Source: Polaribacter marinus (GTDB lineage: Bacteria > Bacteroidota > Bacteroidia > Flavobacteriales > Flavobacteriaceae). Taken from it: a DNA stretch of 64,000 nt. Below, in pieces: positions 1-8,886 of this stretch (positions are counted from its first letter, which is position 1; the number at the start of each line of letters is the position of its first letter). The stretch lies in NCBI RefSeq assembly GCF_022662535.1, contig NZ_JAKQYM010000006.1, positions 124,001 to 188,000 on the forward strand, given 5' to 3'. The notes beneath the pieces were generated by a model. The model saw only the letters and a list, made by a program, of their open reading frames with translations. It searched no databases and was not told the DNA's origin. The translations under genes were made by a program, and so were the position numbers.

Positions 1-1267
1 TTTAGATAACATGTTGCAACGCGAAACAGAACGCACAGGAATTAATAGTTTAAAAATTTCATTCAATAATGTTTTTGGTTATTATATTGAAGTTCGGAAT
101 TCTCATAAAGACAAAGTTCCGGAAGAATGGATTCGTAAACAAACCTTGGTAAATGCAGAGCGTTATATTACCGAAGAACTAAAAGAATACGAAACTAAAA
201 TTTTAGGAGCTGAAGAGAAAATCGCCAAATTAGAACAAGAAATTTTTACTAAATTATTACAATATATCATTCAATTTGTACAAATTGTACAAGAAAATGC
301 TCAGGTTATTGCAAAAATTGACTGTTTACTCGCTTTTTCGGTTTTAGCGATTGATAACAATTATGTGCGTCCACAAATGGATGAAAGCACAGATTTAGAA
401 ATAAAAAATGGTCGTCATCCGGTTATTGAAAAACAGTTACCCATAGACCAAACCTATATTGCAAACGATGTGGTGTTGAACAGAAATCAGCAACAAATCA
501 TCATGATTACCGGACCCAATATGTCTGGTAAATCGGCAATTTTACGTCAAACTGCACTGATTGTTTTATTAGCACAAATGGGGAGTTACGTTCCGGCTCA
601 AAATGCTAAAATTGGTATTGTAGATAAGATTTTTACCAGAGTTGGAGCAAGTGATAATATTTCTATGGGCGAATCTACTTTTATGGTAGAAATGAACGAA
701 ACAGCTTCCATCTTAAATAACGTTTCTGAGCGTAGTTTAATTTTGTTAGATGAAATTGGTAGGGGAACTTCTACTTATGACGGAATTTCGATTGCATGGG
801 CCATTTCTGAGTTCTTACACGAGCATCCAACCAAAGCAAAAACGTTGTTTGCAACGCATTATCATGAGTTGAATGAAATGACTACCACCTTTGAACGCAT
901 TAAAAACTTTAATGTGTCTGTAAAAGAATTAGAAAATACCATTATTTTCTTACGTAAATTGGTTTCTGGTGGTTCGGATCATAGTTTTGGTATTCATGTT
1001 GCCAAACTTGCAGGAATGCCAAATATGGTAATCCATAGAGCGAATAAAATTTTGGCTAAACTAGAAAAAAACAACAAAAACGGGGATGTTAAAGACGTTT
1101 TAAAACAAGAACAGAATGAAGAAATGCAACTTAGCTTTTTTCAGTTAGATGATCCGTTATTAGAAAACATTAAAGAAGAAATTTTAGCCACTAATATTGA
1201 TACGTTAACACCTATTGAGGCGTTAATGAAGTTGAATGAAATTAAACGAATGTTGATTAAAAAATAA
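1..1267 (+). CDS. mutS: DNA mismatch repair ATPase MutS, 3' part (5' end outside window)
   Basis: The reading frame is already open at base 2 and has no start here, so this is the C-terminal ~420 residues of an ~860-residue protein. MutS recognises mismatches and recruits MutL. Visible parts are the end of the lever/clamp domain and the whole ATPase domain: Walker A GPNMSGKS near base 512, Walker [13 protein letters not shown] near base 737, then the [10 protein letters not shown] segment. The tail ends in the short helical dimerisation region ([16 protein letters not shown]). The identity is very secure. It converges on the SDR gene with only 37 bases between them. Confidence 0.97.
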   Translation, partial: LDNMLQRETERTGINSLKISFNNVFGYYIEVRNSHKDKVPEEWIRKQTLVNAERYITEELKEYETKILGAEEKIAKLEQEIFTKLLQYIIQFVQIVQENAQVIAKIDCLLAFSVLAIDNNYVRPQMDESTDLEIKNGRHPVIEKQLPIDQTYIANDVVLNRNQQQIIMITGPNMSGKSAILRQTALIVLLAQMGSYVPAQNAKIGIVDKIFTRVGASDNISMGESTFMVEMNETASILNNVSERSLILLDEIGRGTSTYDGISIAWAISEFLHEHPTKAKTLFATHYHELNEMTTTFERIKNFNVSVKELENTIIFLRKLVSGGSDHSFGIHVAKLAGMPNMVIHRANKILAKLEKNNKNGDVKDVLKQEQNEEMQLSFFQLDDPLLENIKEEILATNIDTLTPIEALMKLNEIKRMLIKK

Positions 1268-1304
1268 CTAGTTGATAGGTTTTAACTGTTTTTTTAATAT
1301 TTAA

Positions 1305-2024
1305 TTATGGATTTGTAGACCATAAAGCAGCACTTTTAAGCATCGCTCTTCTTGGTAATTTTAATCCTGCCACAATTAACTCTGCAAAATCTTCTGGTTG
1401 TAAAACACTATCTTCAGAATCTTTGCTTGCAATACCTAATTCTATAGACATATCTGATGCAATTGTACTTGGAGTTAACGTACAAACTCTAATATTATTT
1501 TTACGGACTTCTTTCATTAAAGATTCAGACATACCAATTACGGCAAATTTAGAAGCAGAATAAGCAGAAGTCGTTGCGTTACCACTTAAACCAGCTGTCG
1601 AAGAAACATTAATAATATCACCTTCATTTTTATCAATTAAATAAGGTAAAACTTCTTTAGTAACATAATACATACCCATTACATTCGTTTGTATAATTTG
1701 ACTCCATTGGTCAACTGGCATATCGTTAAAACTTCCAAAAGCTGCAATACCTGCATTATTCACTAAAATATCTACAGATCCTAGGGTATTTACAATACTT
1801 TTAATTCCTTTTTTTACACCTTCATAAACACTTACATCAAACACAGCGTAAATTGCCTTAATTCCATATGTTTCTAACTCAGCAACCGTTTCTTTTAAAA
1901 CAACTTCATTTCTACCTGTTATAGCAATATCAATTCCTTCTTTTGCAAATGCAATCGCAGTTGCCTTTCCTAATCCTCTACCTCCACCAGTAATTATTGC
2001 TTTTTTATTTTTTAACGTGCTCAT
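1305..2024 (-). CDS. SDR-family oxidoreductase (3-oxoacyl-ACP reductase-like)
   Basis: A 239-residue classical short-chain dehydrogenase/reductase. The NAD(P)-binding motif TGGGRGLG is at about residues 12-19, NNAGIAAFG near 90, the catalytic Ser in INVSSTAG near 140, and the YSASK catalytic Tyr/Lys near 155. The length and the RGLG glycine motif resemble FabG-like enzymes, but the substrate cannot be read from sequence, and the setting (alone, after mutS) does not suggest a fatty-acid role. The final residues (WSTNP) are typical of a Bacteroidota subgroup usually annotated as 3-ketoacyl-ACP reductase. Confidence 0.9.
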   Translation of the reverse strand: MSTLKNKKAIITGGGRGLGKATAIAFAKEGIDIAITGRNEVVLKETVAELETYGIKAIYAVFDVSVYEGVKKGIKSIVNTLGSVDILVNNAGIAAFGSFNDMPVDQWSQIIQTNVMGMYYVTKEVLPYLIDKNEGDIINVSSTAGLSGNATTSAYSASKFAVIGMSESLMKEVRKNNIRVCTLTPSTIASDMSIELGIASKDSEDSVLQPEDFAELIVAGLKLPRRAMLKSAALWSTNP

Positions 2025-2179
2025 ATTTGATTTAAGATTGCTTATTTATAAGTGGTTATTTATAATGTCAAATGTATTGCTTTTAGATCAAACTTCCTGC
2101 TACTTTTTAACAGGTTTTGAACTTAAGAAGGAGCACTTACTTTAACCCCATAATAATAAATTATGAATTGGTATGTTTT

Positions 2180-2569
2180 TTATTTATTCCTGTTTTTTAT
2201 TGCAGTAACTTGTATTTCAATCTTCATTCTAGGATCTGCTAACCCTGCAGAAAACATTGTTGCAGCAGGTCTAATATTTCTAAATTGTTTTTTTAATGTT
2301 GGCCAACATTTTTCAAAATCCGAAGCATTTGGTAAAATATATGTCACCCTAACAATATCTTCCATTGAAGCATTTGCTTGTTTTAGTATGAGCTCTATAT
2401 TACTTAAACACTGCTCTGTTTGAGAAACAATATCGTCAGAAATTTCCATTTTTTTATACTCAAAGCCAGTGGTTCCAGAAACAAAAATCCAATTTCCCTG
2501 AACAACAGCCCTAGAATATCCAATTTCCTTTTCAAAAGATGACCCAGAACTTATTAATTTTCTTTCCAT
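2180..2569 (-). CDS. RidA/YjgF/UK114-family protein
   Basis: A 129-residue protein of the Rid family, whose characterised members deaminate reactive enamine/imine intermediates made by PLP enzymes. Typical segments are GNWIFVSGTTGFE (strand pair near residues 26-38), the helix IVSQTEQCLSNIELIL, VRVTYIL near 75, and the C-terminal MKIEIQVTAI. The arginine that binds the carboxylate in active RidA normally sits in an R-x-x-x-E context near residue 105; here ADPRMKIEIQ matches it (R then E). Whether it is RidA itself or another Rid subgroup is not clear. Confidence 0.88.
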   Translation of the reverse strand: MERKLISSGSSFEKEIGYSRAVVQGNWIFVSGTTGFEYKKMEISDDIVSQTEQCLSNIELILKQANASMEDIVRVTYILPNASDFEKCWPTLKKQFRNIRPAATMFSAGLADPRMKIEIQVTAIKNRNK

Positions 2570-2648
2570 AACTTATACTAATAAATTTATAACGACTATA
2601 TTATTATACTATTTCTTATTCTTTTACAATTACAAAAGGGAAGATATT

Positions 2649-3083
2649 TTATTTAAGTTTAATTCCATTTTTCATCAAAATTTCATCCCATGTTAAATCA
2701 GGATATTTACGAGTCTTAACCCAAGTTGTTGTAAATTTTAAATCAATTTTATCAGTAAATATGGTTTCTGTAAACGAGCTATCTCCTTCGTATTTATCAA
2801 GAATAACTGTTTGCATCAAAGAATCAAATTTGCTTGTTTTATTTATAGTTTCGATCTCATATCCTGAAGTTTTCCAAGTAATCTTAGATAATTTATTTCC
2901 GCTAAGATTCGTTTGCGAATACATATATTGATAATCAAAGTTTCTATATAAATATTTTATAGTATTTGATGAAGTGTTTGTTTTAAAAACCCCTTTTTTA
3001 AAGTCTTTGGGATATTCTTTAGAACAACTTTGTAAAATTATAAAAAGAAAAAAACCATAGCTTAATAGGGATACTTTTCTCAT
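2649..3083 (-). CDS. Small hypothetical lipoprotein
   Basis: A 144-residue protein with a lipoprotein signal: a short hydrophobic segment (SYGFFLFIILQ) followed by lipobox LQSC, so Cys20 should be lipidated. The rest is soluble, rich in Lys, Thr and Ser, with alternating polar/hydrophobic stretches that suggest beta structure. I recognise no family. It is followed on the same strand by no close partner; the DacB-type gene lies upstream with a 44-base gap, so co-transcription with it is possible. A cell-envelope role is inferred only from the signal. Confidence 0.7.
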   Translation of the reverse strand: MRKVSLLSYGFFLFIILQSCSKEYPKDFKKGVFKTNTSSNTIKYLYRNFDYQYMYSQTNLSGNKLSKITWKTSGYEIETINKTSKFDSLMQTVILDKYEGDSSFTETIFTDKIDLKFTTTWVKTRKYPDLTWDEILMKNGIKLK

Positions 3084-3127
3084 ATATTTGAAGAAATTAA
3101 TGTATTGATTAATAACAGCGATATCAT

Positions 3128-4393
3128 TTAATAATTATCTCTTAACCACTCAAAAGTAGTTTGCATTTTCTTTTTAACAGCACTATTTGAATGCAGATAA
3201 TGATTATTCATATAACTAAAAATCAAAACTTTTCCAGAGTTGGTCACTAAGTATCCACTTAAATTATAATTATTTCCTAGTGTTCCTGATTTTGCATGAA
3301 TATAAGGTTTGTCTATTCCAGAAAACCAATTTTTTAATGTCCCTGATTTTCCTCCAACAGGAAAAAATTGAAACAATCTTTCTTCAGGAATTTTTTTATA
3401 CATTTTCGTTAAAATATCAACAAAAGAAATAGGCGAAAATAAATTATATCTACTTAAGCCAGACCCATCTACCCAACGTGGTTTTTGCTTTAAATCTTTT
3501 AATTGATTCTCTAAAATATATTTTCTAACATTTGAAGAACTTAGCGTATCAGACAATGTAGAAGAAGCTAAAATTAAAATTTGTTCTGCTAAAAAGTTAT
3601 CACTTACTTCCATCATTCTTTTAAACAAAGAATCTTTCGGAATGCTATAAGCAATTGTAGAAGGGTTGATCTCTGCTTGATTAATTATAGAAACTTTATT
3701 TGGTACAATATTATCCCAAAGATTAATAATTAAAGAATCACTCATAATCATTGGAATCTCTGTTTCTTTTGTTCTATTTTCTCCATAATAAAACGTGTTG
3801 CTATATTCATCTCTTCCATAAAAACCATCTGTAATATTTAAAGATTTTTTATACACTTTTGGAAACACTTTTAAAGAATCTTGACGGCTAACAGTAACTA
3901 CATTTCCATACATAGGAAAAGCACTTCTCTCGGCGCTAAAATAACTATCAAAATCTTCCCAAGCCCAACCTGGTCCATATCTTTTATCTAAAATATTATC
4001 TATTATTAAATTTACTTTCTTAAAATTTTTTATCTTTTTAAAAGCTGTACTGTCTTTAAAATAAGGATGAAATAATGTTGGATCACCTGTTCCTTTAATG
4101 ATAATTGTATCTTGGTTTATTGCATATTTAAACGCAGGAATTGAGTCTGGTAATAATTCTAAACCGGTAAAAAGTGTTGCTATTTTAGTGTTGCTTGCAG
4201 GAGTAAAATATTTTTCTCCATTTAAATTATATAGTACTTTATCTGCCTCTACATCATATATATATATCCCTGTAAATTGATTTTCAAAAAAATCTGATTG
4301 TATCTTTTTGGTAATAGTTCTAGAAATTTTTGTGGATTTACATTGACTAAAAAATAAAACAACCAATAAACTTACTAGGATTTTTTTTAACAT
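3128..4393 (-). CDS. D-alanyl-D-alanine carboxypeptidase/endopeptidase, PBP4 (DacB) type, lipoprotein
   Basis: A 421-residue serine peptidase of family S13, which trims or cleaves peptidoglycan peptides in the periplasm. Motifs: signal with lipobox SQC (Cys18); SxxK as S67-N-T-K70 within TPASNTK; SxN as SDN in EVSDNFLAEQ; and the KTG-box as KSGT in HAKSGTLGNNY. A second KSGT (VGGKSGTLKNWF) precedes it by about 20 residues, at the place where PBP4 enzymes have a DGTL segment. The lipoprotein anchor instead of a soluble signal is common in Bacteroidota. Divergent from tatA. Confidence 0.9.
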   Translation of the reverse strand: MLKKILVSLLVVLFFSQCKSTKISRTITKKIQSDFFENQFTGIYIYDVEADKVLYNLNGEKYFTPASNTKIATLFTGLELLPDSIPAFKYAINQDTIIIKGTGDPTLFHPYFKDSTAFKKIKNFKKVNLIIDNILDKRYGPGWAWEDFDSYFSAERSAFPMYGNVVTVSRQDSLKVFPKVYKKSLNITDGFYGRDEYSNTFYYGENRTKETEIPMIMSDSLIINLWDNIVPNKVSIINQAEINPSTIAYSIPKDSLFKRMMEVSDNFLAEQILILASSTLSDTLSSSNVRKYILENQLKDLKQKPRWVDGSGLSRYNLFSPISFVDILTKMYKKIPEERLFQFFPVGGKSGTLKNWFSGIDKPYIHAKSGTLGNNYNLSGYLVTNSGKVLIFSYMNNHYLHSNSAVKKKMQTTFEWLRDNY

Positions 4394-4471
4394 AATAATT
4401 TATTCTTAAAAATTCTTTTCTCTAAATTACAAATATTTTTATTTGTAAAGTTTATATATTGAATAAATATT

Positions 4472-4479
4472 TACCTTTG
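4472..4479 (+). promoter_or_regulatory. -7 promoter element of the tatA-like gene
   Basis: TACCTTTG matches the Bacteroidota -7 consensus TAnnTTTG exactly. A TTTG lies at 4442-4445, 26 bases upstream, longer than usual for a -33 element. The start codon is only 8 bases after the element, so the message would have almost no leader. Confidence 0.6.
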
Positions 4480-4486
4480 CAGTAAT

Positions 4487-4768
4487 ATGAATGTACCTTT
4501 TTTATTTATTGGCGCTCCAGAAATATTTGTAATTATATTAATTGTAGTTATGGTTTTTGGTGCAGATAAAATTCCTGAAATTGCTAAAGGTTTGGGTAAG
4601 GGAATGCGTCAAATAAAAGATGCAACAAACGACATTAAAAAAGAAATTAACAACAGTGCAGAGAAACAAGGTATTGACACCGATTTTGTTAAAGGCATCA
4701 ATAAAGAAGTTGCTGAAGTAAAAGAAAATATTGGTGATTTAACAGGGCCAATTAAAAGAAAAATGTAA
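4487..4768 (+). CDS. TatA/TatB-like twin-arginine translocase subunit
   Basis: A 93-residue protein with the Tat A/B layout: one N-terminal membrane helix (EIFVIILIVVMVFG), the FGADKIPEIAKGLGKGMRQIK hinge and amphipathic helix, then a charged, low-complexity tail. The FG-x-x-K-[IL]-P pattern defines the family. The long tail (about 50 residues after the amphipathic helix) is more TatB-like, but Bacteroidota usually encode only TatA and TatC, so assignment to A or B is left open. A second, shorter TatA is encoded at 21879-22076. No tatC is in the window. Confidence 0.9.
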   Translation: MNVPFLFIGAPEIFVIILIVVMVFGADKIPEIAKGLGKGMRQIKDATNDIKKEINNSAEKQGIDTDFVKGINKEVAEVKENIGDLTGPIKRKM

Positions 4769-4789
4769 TCCTTTCTTTAGGGTTAGCTC

Positions 4790-5431
4790 TTATTTTACCC
4801 TACTTATAGTTAAGCCATCTCTTATAGGCAACAAAACAGTTTCTATTCTAGTATCTTCATTTAATAGTTTATTATACGCCAAAAGTGCTTTTGTATCTTT
4901 ATCTTTTGGATCTAACTTTTCTACAACTTTACCACTCCATAGTACGTTATCAGATAAAATAACACCACCTGAGTTCATTTTATCAATAACTAAATGAAAA
5001 TAATTGGTATAATTAGATTTGTCTGCATCTATAAAAACTAAATCCAATTTTTCATCAATACTAGGAATGATTTCTAAAGCATTTCCAACATATTGTACGA
5101 TTTGATTTCTAAATCCAGATTTTTCAAAATATTTGTTTTGTAATGTTTCTAATTCTTCATTCTTATCAATAGTTATGATTTTCCCTGTTGATGATATTCC
5201 TTCTGCTAAACACAATGCAGAGTATCCTGTATAAGTGCCTATTTCTAAAATATTTTTGGGTTGTATTAATTTAGAAATCATCGATAAAACCCTTCCTTGA
5301 AAAGCGCCACTTAACATTCTTGGGTTTAATACTTTTTGCCAAGTTTCTCTACTTAATTCTTGTAAAATAATTGGTTCTTGTTGAGAGTGTTCTACAACAT
5401 AATGATCTATCTTTTCTGGTAAAAAATGCAT
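4790..5431 (-). CDS. Class I SAM-dependent O-methyltransferase (catechol/caffeoyl-CoA type)
   Basis: A 213-residue enzyme of the Methyltransf_3 family. The SAM-binding core reads ILEIGTYTGYSALCLAEG (about residues 61-78), followed by the acidic strand IITIDKN, the DLVFIDADKSNY metal/catalytic segment (Asp residues that bind a divalent metal in the family), and GGVILSDNVLWSGKV. The C-terminal DGLTISRVK is also typical. The physiological substrate of these small bacterial enzymes is generally unknown. It has its own promoter on the minus strand (5448-5455). Confidence 0.92.
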   Translation of the reverse strand: MHFLPEKIDHYVVEHSQQEPIILQELSRETWQKVLNPRMLSGAFQGRVLSMISKLIQPKNILEIGTYTGYSALCLAEGISSTGKIITIDKNEELETLQNKYFEKSGFRNQIVQYVGNALEIIPSIDEKLDLVFIDADKSNYTNYFHLVIDKMNSGGVILSDNVLWSGKVVEKLDPKDKDTKALLAYNKLLNEDTRIETVLLPIRDGLTISRVK

Positions 5432-5447
5432 CTGTTCTTATTTGTTT

Positions 5448-5455
5448 CAAAAATA
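5448..5455 (-). promoter_or_regulatory. -7 promoter element of the O-methyltransferase gene
   Basis: Read on the minus strand this is TATTTTTG, matching TAnnTTTG, 16 bases before the start codon at 5431. A run of T and a TTTG directly upstream leave the -33 element uncertain. Confidence 0.55.
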
Positions 5456-5509
5456 CAAAAAAACGGAATCTATATTTCTATAAACCCCGTTTCAATCTAA
5501 CAAAAAATC

Positions 5510-5537
5510 AAAAAATGTAGTTTTATAAAAACTACAA
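5510..5537 (-). terminator. Intrinsic terminator of the sigma/anti-sigma operon
   Basis: A perfect 9-bp stem (TGTAGTTTT / AAAACTACA, 5516-5524 and 5528-5536) with a 3-base loop. In minus-strand orientation it is followed by a run of six T, directly after the stop of the gene at 5544. Confidence 0.75.
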
Positions 5538-5543
5538 AATTAT

Positions 5544-5798
5544 TTATGTCTTTAGTTTATGTTTAAGATCTTCTTTCTCTTCTTTTGTTAAACAGTGTTT
5601 TTTTTCTTTACACTCTTTAGAATAATTCTTGTAAATTTTACTTAAGAAGACATTTTGTTTTGAATATACTCCACAAATTCTACATCGAATAAAATGAATA
5701 TTTAACTTTACTTTTTCTAACAAAGTTGCCTCACCGTACTGATTTTTATCGCAAATAGTAGTGGCTTCGTCACATGTTATTCTTAAATTTTTAAACAT
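5544..5798 (-). CDS. Small zinc-finger-like protein, probable anti-sigma factor
   Basis: An 84-residue protein encoded 3 bases after the sigma factor stop codon, so almost surely co-transcribed and perhaps translationally coupled. It contains HFIRCRICGVY near residue 36, an H-x3-C-x2-C pattern like the zinc-binding anti-sigma (ZAS) motif. The position next to an ECF-type sigma gene supports an anti-sigma role. It has no membrane helix, so it would be a cytoplasmic, possibly redox- or metal-responsive inhibitor. The function is inferred from the motif and context. Confidence 0.72.
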   Translation of the reverse strand: MFKNLRITCDEATTICDKNQYGEATLLEKVKLNIHFIRCRICGVYSKQNVFLSKIYKNYSKECKEKKHCLTKEEKEDLKHKLKT

Positions 5799-5801
5799 TT
5801 T

Positions 5802-6368
5802 TTAATTATTAAACCAATTATCTTCCATACATTTTCTAAGCTGTGTTCTTGCTCTATGTACGATAACCCATAGGTTTGACGGTGTAATTTCTAACTCCTT
5901 ACAAATCTCCTCGGTTTCAAAACCTTGTATAGTTTTCATTTTAAAAACCATTGCATATTTTTCTGGTAAATTGTCAATACACCTTTCTATTTGCTCTTTT
6001 AATTCTTCATTTTCTATATCTCTCTCTGATTGATTGTCCCAGCTCTGTGGTACGCGTTCTTCAATCCAATCTCCTTCATTTTCTCCATCATTATAAAAGT
6101 TCATTCTAACTTCTGCTTGTCCTTTTTTAGAATTAATCTTTCTATAATAATCGATTACTTTTCTTTTTAAAATAGAAACCAACCAAGTTCTTTCTGTAGA
6201 TTTTCCTTGAAAATTTTTAGCAGATTTTAAGCCTGCAAAAAAAGTATCTTGTACTAAATCTTTTGCCAAATCACTATTGTTAACACGAGAAACAGCATAA
6301 TTATATAGATAATCTGCGTAATTATCTATCCATTTATCTGTATTTAGTGTAATTTTTTCTTGCAACAT
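5802..6368 (-). CDS. RNA polymerase sigma factor, ECF/sigma-70 family
   Basis: A 188-residue sigma factor with regions 2 and 4 only. Region 2 runs from about residue 14 (DYLYNYAVSRVNNSDLAKDLVQDTFFAGLKSAKNFQG) with the RTWLVSILKRKVIDYYRK 2.4-like segment; region 4 includes the helix-turn-helix FETEEICKELEITPSNLWVIVHRARTQLR. A 45-residue acidic linker separates them. It controls an unknown regulon together with the downstream zinc-finger protein. It is divergent from panB, with about 200 bases between the starts. Confidence 0.93.
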   Translation of the reverse strand: MLQEKITLNTDKWIDNYADYLYNYAVSRVNNSDLAKDLVQDTFFAGLKSAKNFQGKSTERTWLVSILKRKVIDYYRKINSKKGQAEVRMNFYNDGENEGDWIEERVPQSWDNQSERDIENEELKEQIERCIDNLPEKYAMVFKMKTIQGFETEEICKELEITPSNLWVIVHRARTQLRKCMEDNWFNN

Positions 6369-6522
6369 TTTAAAAATAAAAAACCAAATATAATGCTATT
6401 TTTTTCATTTATTAGGTTTACAATTTTGTCTTCTCTACATATCAGACAAAAAGAGGTTTTTATTCGTTCTGATATTTTTAAATAACTAAAATAAATTCAT
6501 TTAAGATTAGCAAAAGATTAAC

Positions 6523-6555
6523 TTGTGTAATATCTATTGATATTTCTTACTTTTA
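6523..6555 (+). promoter_or_regulatory. Probable promoter of panB
   Basis: TTG at 6523-6525 and TACTTTTA at 6548-6555, 22 bases apart, resemble the Bacteroidota -33/-7 pair (last base of the -7 element is A, not G). The start codon follows 22 bases later. Confidence 0.5.
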
Positions 6556-6577
6556 CCCCGTTAATAAAATAAAAAAC

Positions 6578-7396
6578 ATGTCTGTAGCAAAAAAACAGTA
6601 TAAAAGAGTAACCGTTAAATCCTTGGTAGAAATGAAAGCAAATGGAGAAAAAATTTCCATGCTTACAGCTTATGATTATACCATGGCAAAAATTTTAGAC
6701 AGCTCTGGAATTGATGTTTTACTTGTTGGTGATTCGGCGTCTAATGTAATGGCGGGTCATGAAACTACACTACCTATTACTTTAGATCAAATGATTTACC
6801 ACGCAAGCTCGGTAGTAAGAGCAATTGAGCGTTGTTTAGTTGTTGTTGATTTGCCTTTTGGAAGTTATCAATCTGATCCAAAAGAAGCTCTACGATCTGC
6901 AATTAGAATTATGAAAGAAAGCGGAGGACATTCTATAAAATTAGAGGGAGGTAAAGAGGTTAAAGAATCTATAAAACGTATTTTAAATGCTGGAATTCCA
7001 GTAATGGGGCATTTAGGACTAACTCCTCAATCTATTTATAAATTTGGAACATACACCGTAAGAGCTAAAGAAGAAGAAGAAGCAGAAAAGCTTATGGAAG
7101 ATGCTTTGATGTTAGAAAAAATTGGTTGTTTTGCTGTTGTTTTAGAAAAAGTACCTGCAAAATTAGCAAAAAAAGTTGCTGAGGCTATTTCTATACCGGT
7201 TATCGGAATTGGAGCAGGAAATGGTGTAGACGGACAAGTATTAGTGACTCATGATATGATTGGAATGACACATGAATTTCACCCACGTTTTTTAAGACGA
7301 TACTTAGACTTATATAAAGATATGACTGGTGCTTTTGAAAACTATATTAGCGATGTAAAAAGTGGTGATTTCCCTAGTGAAAAAGAACAATATTAG
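6578..7396 (+). CDS. panB: 3-methyl-2-oxobutanoate hydroxymethyltransferase
   Basis: A 272-residue enzyme that transfers a hydroxymethyl group from methylene-THF to 2-oxoisovalerate to make ketopantoate, the first committed step of pantothenate/CoA synthesis. Diagnostic segments: [39 protein letters not shown] (with the Mg-binding Asp), [20 protein letters not shown], the [14 protein letters not shown] signature near residue 147, AVVLEKVP and IPVIGIGAG. The length is normal for the family. It is the first of a run of same-strand genes; the next starts 63 bases downstream. Confidence 0.97.
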   Translation: MSVAKKQYKRVTVKSLVEMKANGEKISMLTAYDYTMAKILDSSGIDVLLVGDSASNVMAGHETTLPITLDQMIYHASSVVRAIERCLVVVDLPFGSYQSDPKEALRSAIRIMKESGGHSIKLEGGKEVKESIKRILNAGIPVMGHLGLTPQSIYKFGTYTVRAKEEEEAEKLMEDALMLEKIGCFAVVLEKVPAKLAKKVAEAISIPVIGIGAGNGVDGQVLVTHDMIGMTHEFHPRFLRRYLDLYKDMTGAFENYISDVKSGDFPSEKEQY

Positions 7397-7459
7397 AATA
7401 GATATTTAGGTTATTGATACAAAAGGTTTTGAAATCTTAATAATATATTATCTCAAATA

Positions 7460-8398
7460 ATGAAAATTCTCCACCTCGATTCAAATCATCCTCTTTTACT
7501 AAATCAGCTAAATATTTTAGATTTTACAAATGATGAAGATTACACATCATCTAAACAAGAAATTGAAAATAAAATTCATTTGTACGATGGTATTATTATA
7601 CGAAGTAGGTTTTCTATTGATAAATCTTTTTTAGATAAAGCAACAAACCTAAAGTTTATAGGTAGGGTTGGTGCCGGTTTAGAAAATATAGATTGCAAAT
7701 ATGCAACCTTAAAAAACATCGAATTAATTGCAGCTCCAGAAGGAAATAGAAATGCTGTTGGAGAACATGCTTTAGCAATGTTACTATCCCTCTTTAATAA
7801 ATTAAACAAAGCTGATAAAGAAGTTAGAAAAGGAAAATGGTTACGTGAAGAAAATCGTGGAATTGAACTAGATGGAAGAACTATTGGATTAATTGGTTAT
7901 GGAAATATGGGGAAATCTTTCGCTAAAAAACTTCGTGGTTTTGATGTTGAAGTTCTTTGTTACGATATAAAATCAAATGTAGGTGATAAAAATTGCAAAC
8001 AAGTTTCTTTATCAGAATTACAAAAAAAAGCAGATGTTTTAAGTTTACACACGCCACAAACAGATCTTACTAAAAACATGATAAATGCTAATTTTATCAA
8101 TGATTTTAAAAAACCTTTTTGGTTGATAAACACTGCACGTGGAACATCAGTGGTAACTAAAAACTTGGTTTCTGCTTTAGAATCTGGTAAAATATTAGGA
8201 GCCGGTTTAGATGTTTTAGAGTATGAAAAATCTTCTTTCGAAAATCTTTTTTCTAAGGATAAAATGCCTAAAGCATTTGAATATTTGATACATGCAGACA
8301 ATGTTATTCTATCACCTCATGTTGCCGGTTGGACCATTGAAAGCAAAGAAAAATTAGCACAAACAATTGTAGATAAAATTAAAATAAAATTTTGTTAA
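7460..8398 (+). CDS. D-2-hydroxyacid dehydrogenase (phosphoglycerate dehydrogenase-like)
   Basis: A 312-residue NAD-dependent dehydrogenase. The N-terminal substrate domain has GRVGAGLENID; the Rossmann motif is GLIGYGNMGKSFAKKL near residue 141; the catalytic Arg is in LINTARGTSV, the Glu in GLDVLEYE and the His in LSPHVAGWTIES. These are the catalytic triad positions of the family. SerA enzymes usually carry an extra regulatory ACT domain, which is absent, so the substrate (3-phosphoglycerate, glyoxylate or another 2-oxoacid) stays open. Confidence 0.9.
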   Translation: MKILHLDSNHPLLLNQLNILDFTNDEDYTSSKQEIENKIHLYDGIIIRSRFSIDKSFLDKATNLKFIGRVGAGLENIDCKYATLKNIELIAAPEGNRNAVGEHALAMLLSLFNKLNKADKEVRKGKWLREENRGIELDGRTIGLIGYGNMGKSFAKKLRGFDVEVLCYDIKSNVGDKNCKQVSLSELQKKADVLSLHTPQTDLTKNMINANFINDFKKPFWLINTARGTSVVTKNLVSALESGKILGAGLDVLEYEKSSFENLFSKDKMPKAFEYLIHADNVILSPHVAGWTIESKEKLAQTIVDKIKIKFC

Positions 8399-8424
8399 CT
8401 TGTAGGCTTTTAATTCATTAAAGA

Positions 8425-8886
8425 ATGCCCGAAAAAGTTAACTCAATAAAAGAATACATTGCTCAAGCTCCTAAAGAGCGTCAATTTTTTTTAAAAAAAC
8501 TTCAAAAAACAATAAAAAATAGTTTACCAAAAGACTTTGAAGAAGGTATAAAATATGGCATGATTGGTTATTATGTTCCACATTCAATTTATCCAAAAGG
8601 TTATCATTGTAACCCATCTGAAGCATTGCCTTTTATGAGTTTTGCTTCTCAAAAAAACACTATAAATTTATACAGCAGTGCTATTTATGCTATTCCAGAA
8701 ATTAACAATTGGTTTATAAATGAATACACAAAACACAGTACCAGAAAATTAGATATGGGAAAGAGCTGTATTCGTTTTAAAAAATTAGAAGATATCCCAT
8801 TTGATTTGATTGCAGAATTATGCAAAAAAATTACCGTTAAAGAATGGATCTCTATTTACGAATCATCAATAAAAACAAAAAAATGA
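8425..8886 (+). CDS. DUF1801-domain protein
   Basis: A 153-residue protein matching the DUF1801/YdhG-like pattern: an N-terminal helix with VNSIKEYIAQAPKERQ, LPKDFEEGIKYGMIGYYVPH, PLPFMSF-like strand (here ALPFMSFASQKNTINLYSSA), and the C-terminal LDMGKSCIRFKKLEDIPFD stretch. The fold is that of the iron-sulfur-carrier-like 'YdhG' group, with no secure biochemical function. The stop codon overlaps the start of the next gene (ATGA), so the two are probably translationally coupled. Confidence 0.82.
   Translation: MPEKVNSIKEYIAQAPKERQFFLKKLQKTIKNSLPKDFEEGIKYGMIGYYVPHSIYPKGYHCNPSEALPFMSFASQKNTINLYSSAIYAIPEINNWFINEYTKHSTRKLDMGKSCIRFKKLEDIPFDLIAELCKKITVKEWISIYESSIKTKK

Noticed and set aside
2163..2423. 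Plus-strand ORF with hydrophobic start opposite RidA
   Set aside because: It runs antisense through the conserved ridA-type coding region and its hydrophobicity follows from that gene's codons.
4776..4803. AGGGT/ACCCT hairpin between tatA and the O-methyltransferase
   Set aside because: Short stem, 13-base loop, and one arm lies in the 3' coding end of the methyltransferase; too weak to call a terminator.
8136..8146. CACGTGGAACA, right half of a parS-like site
   Set aside because: Within the dehydrogenase catalytic Arg motif (NTARGT); the left arm does not match.
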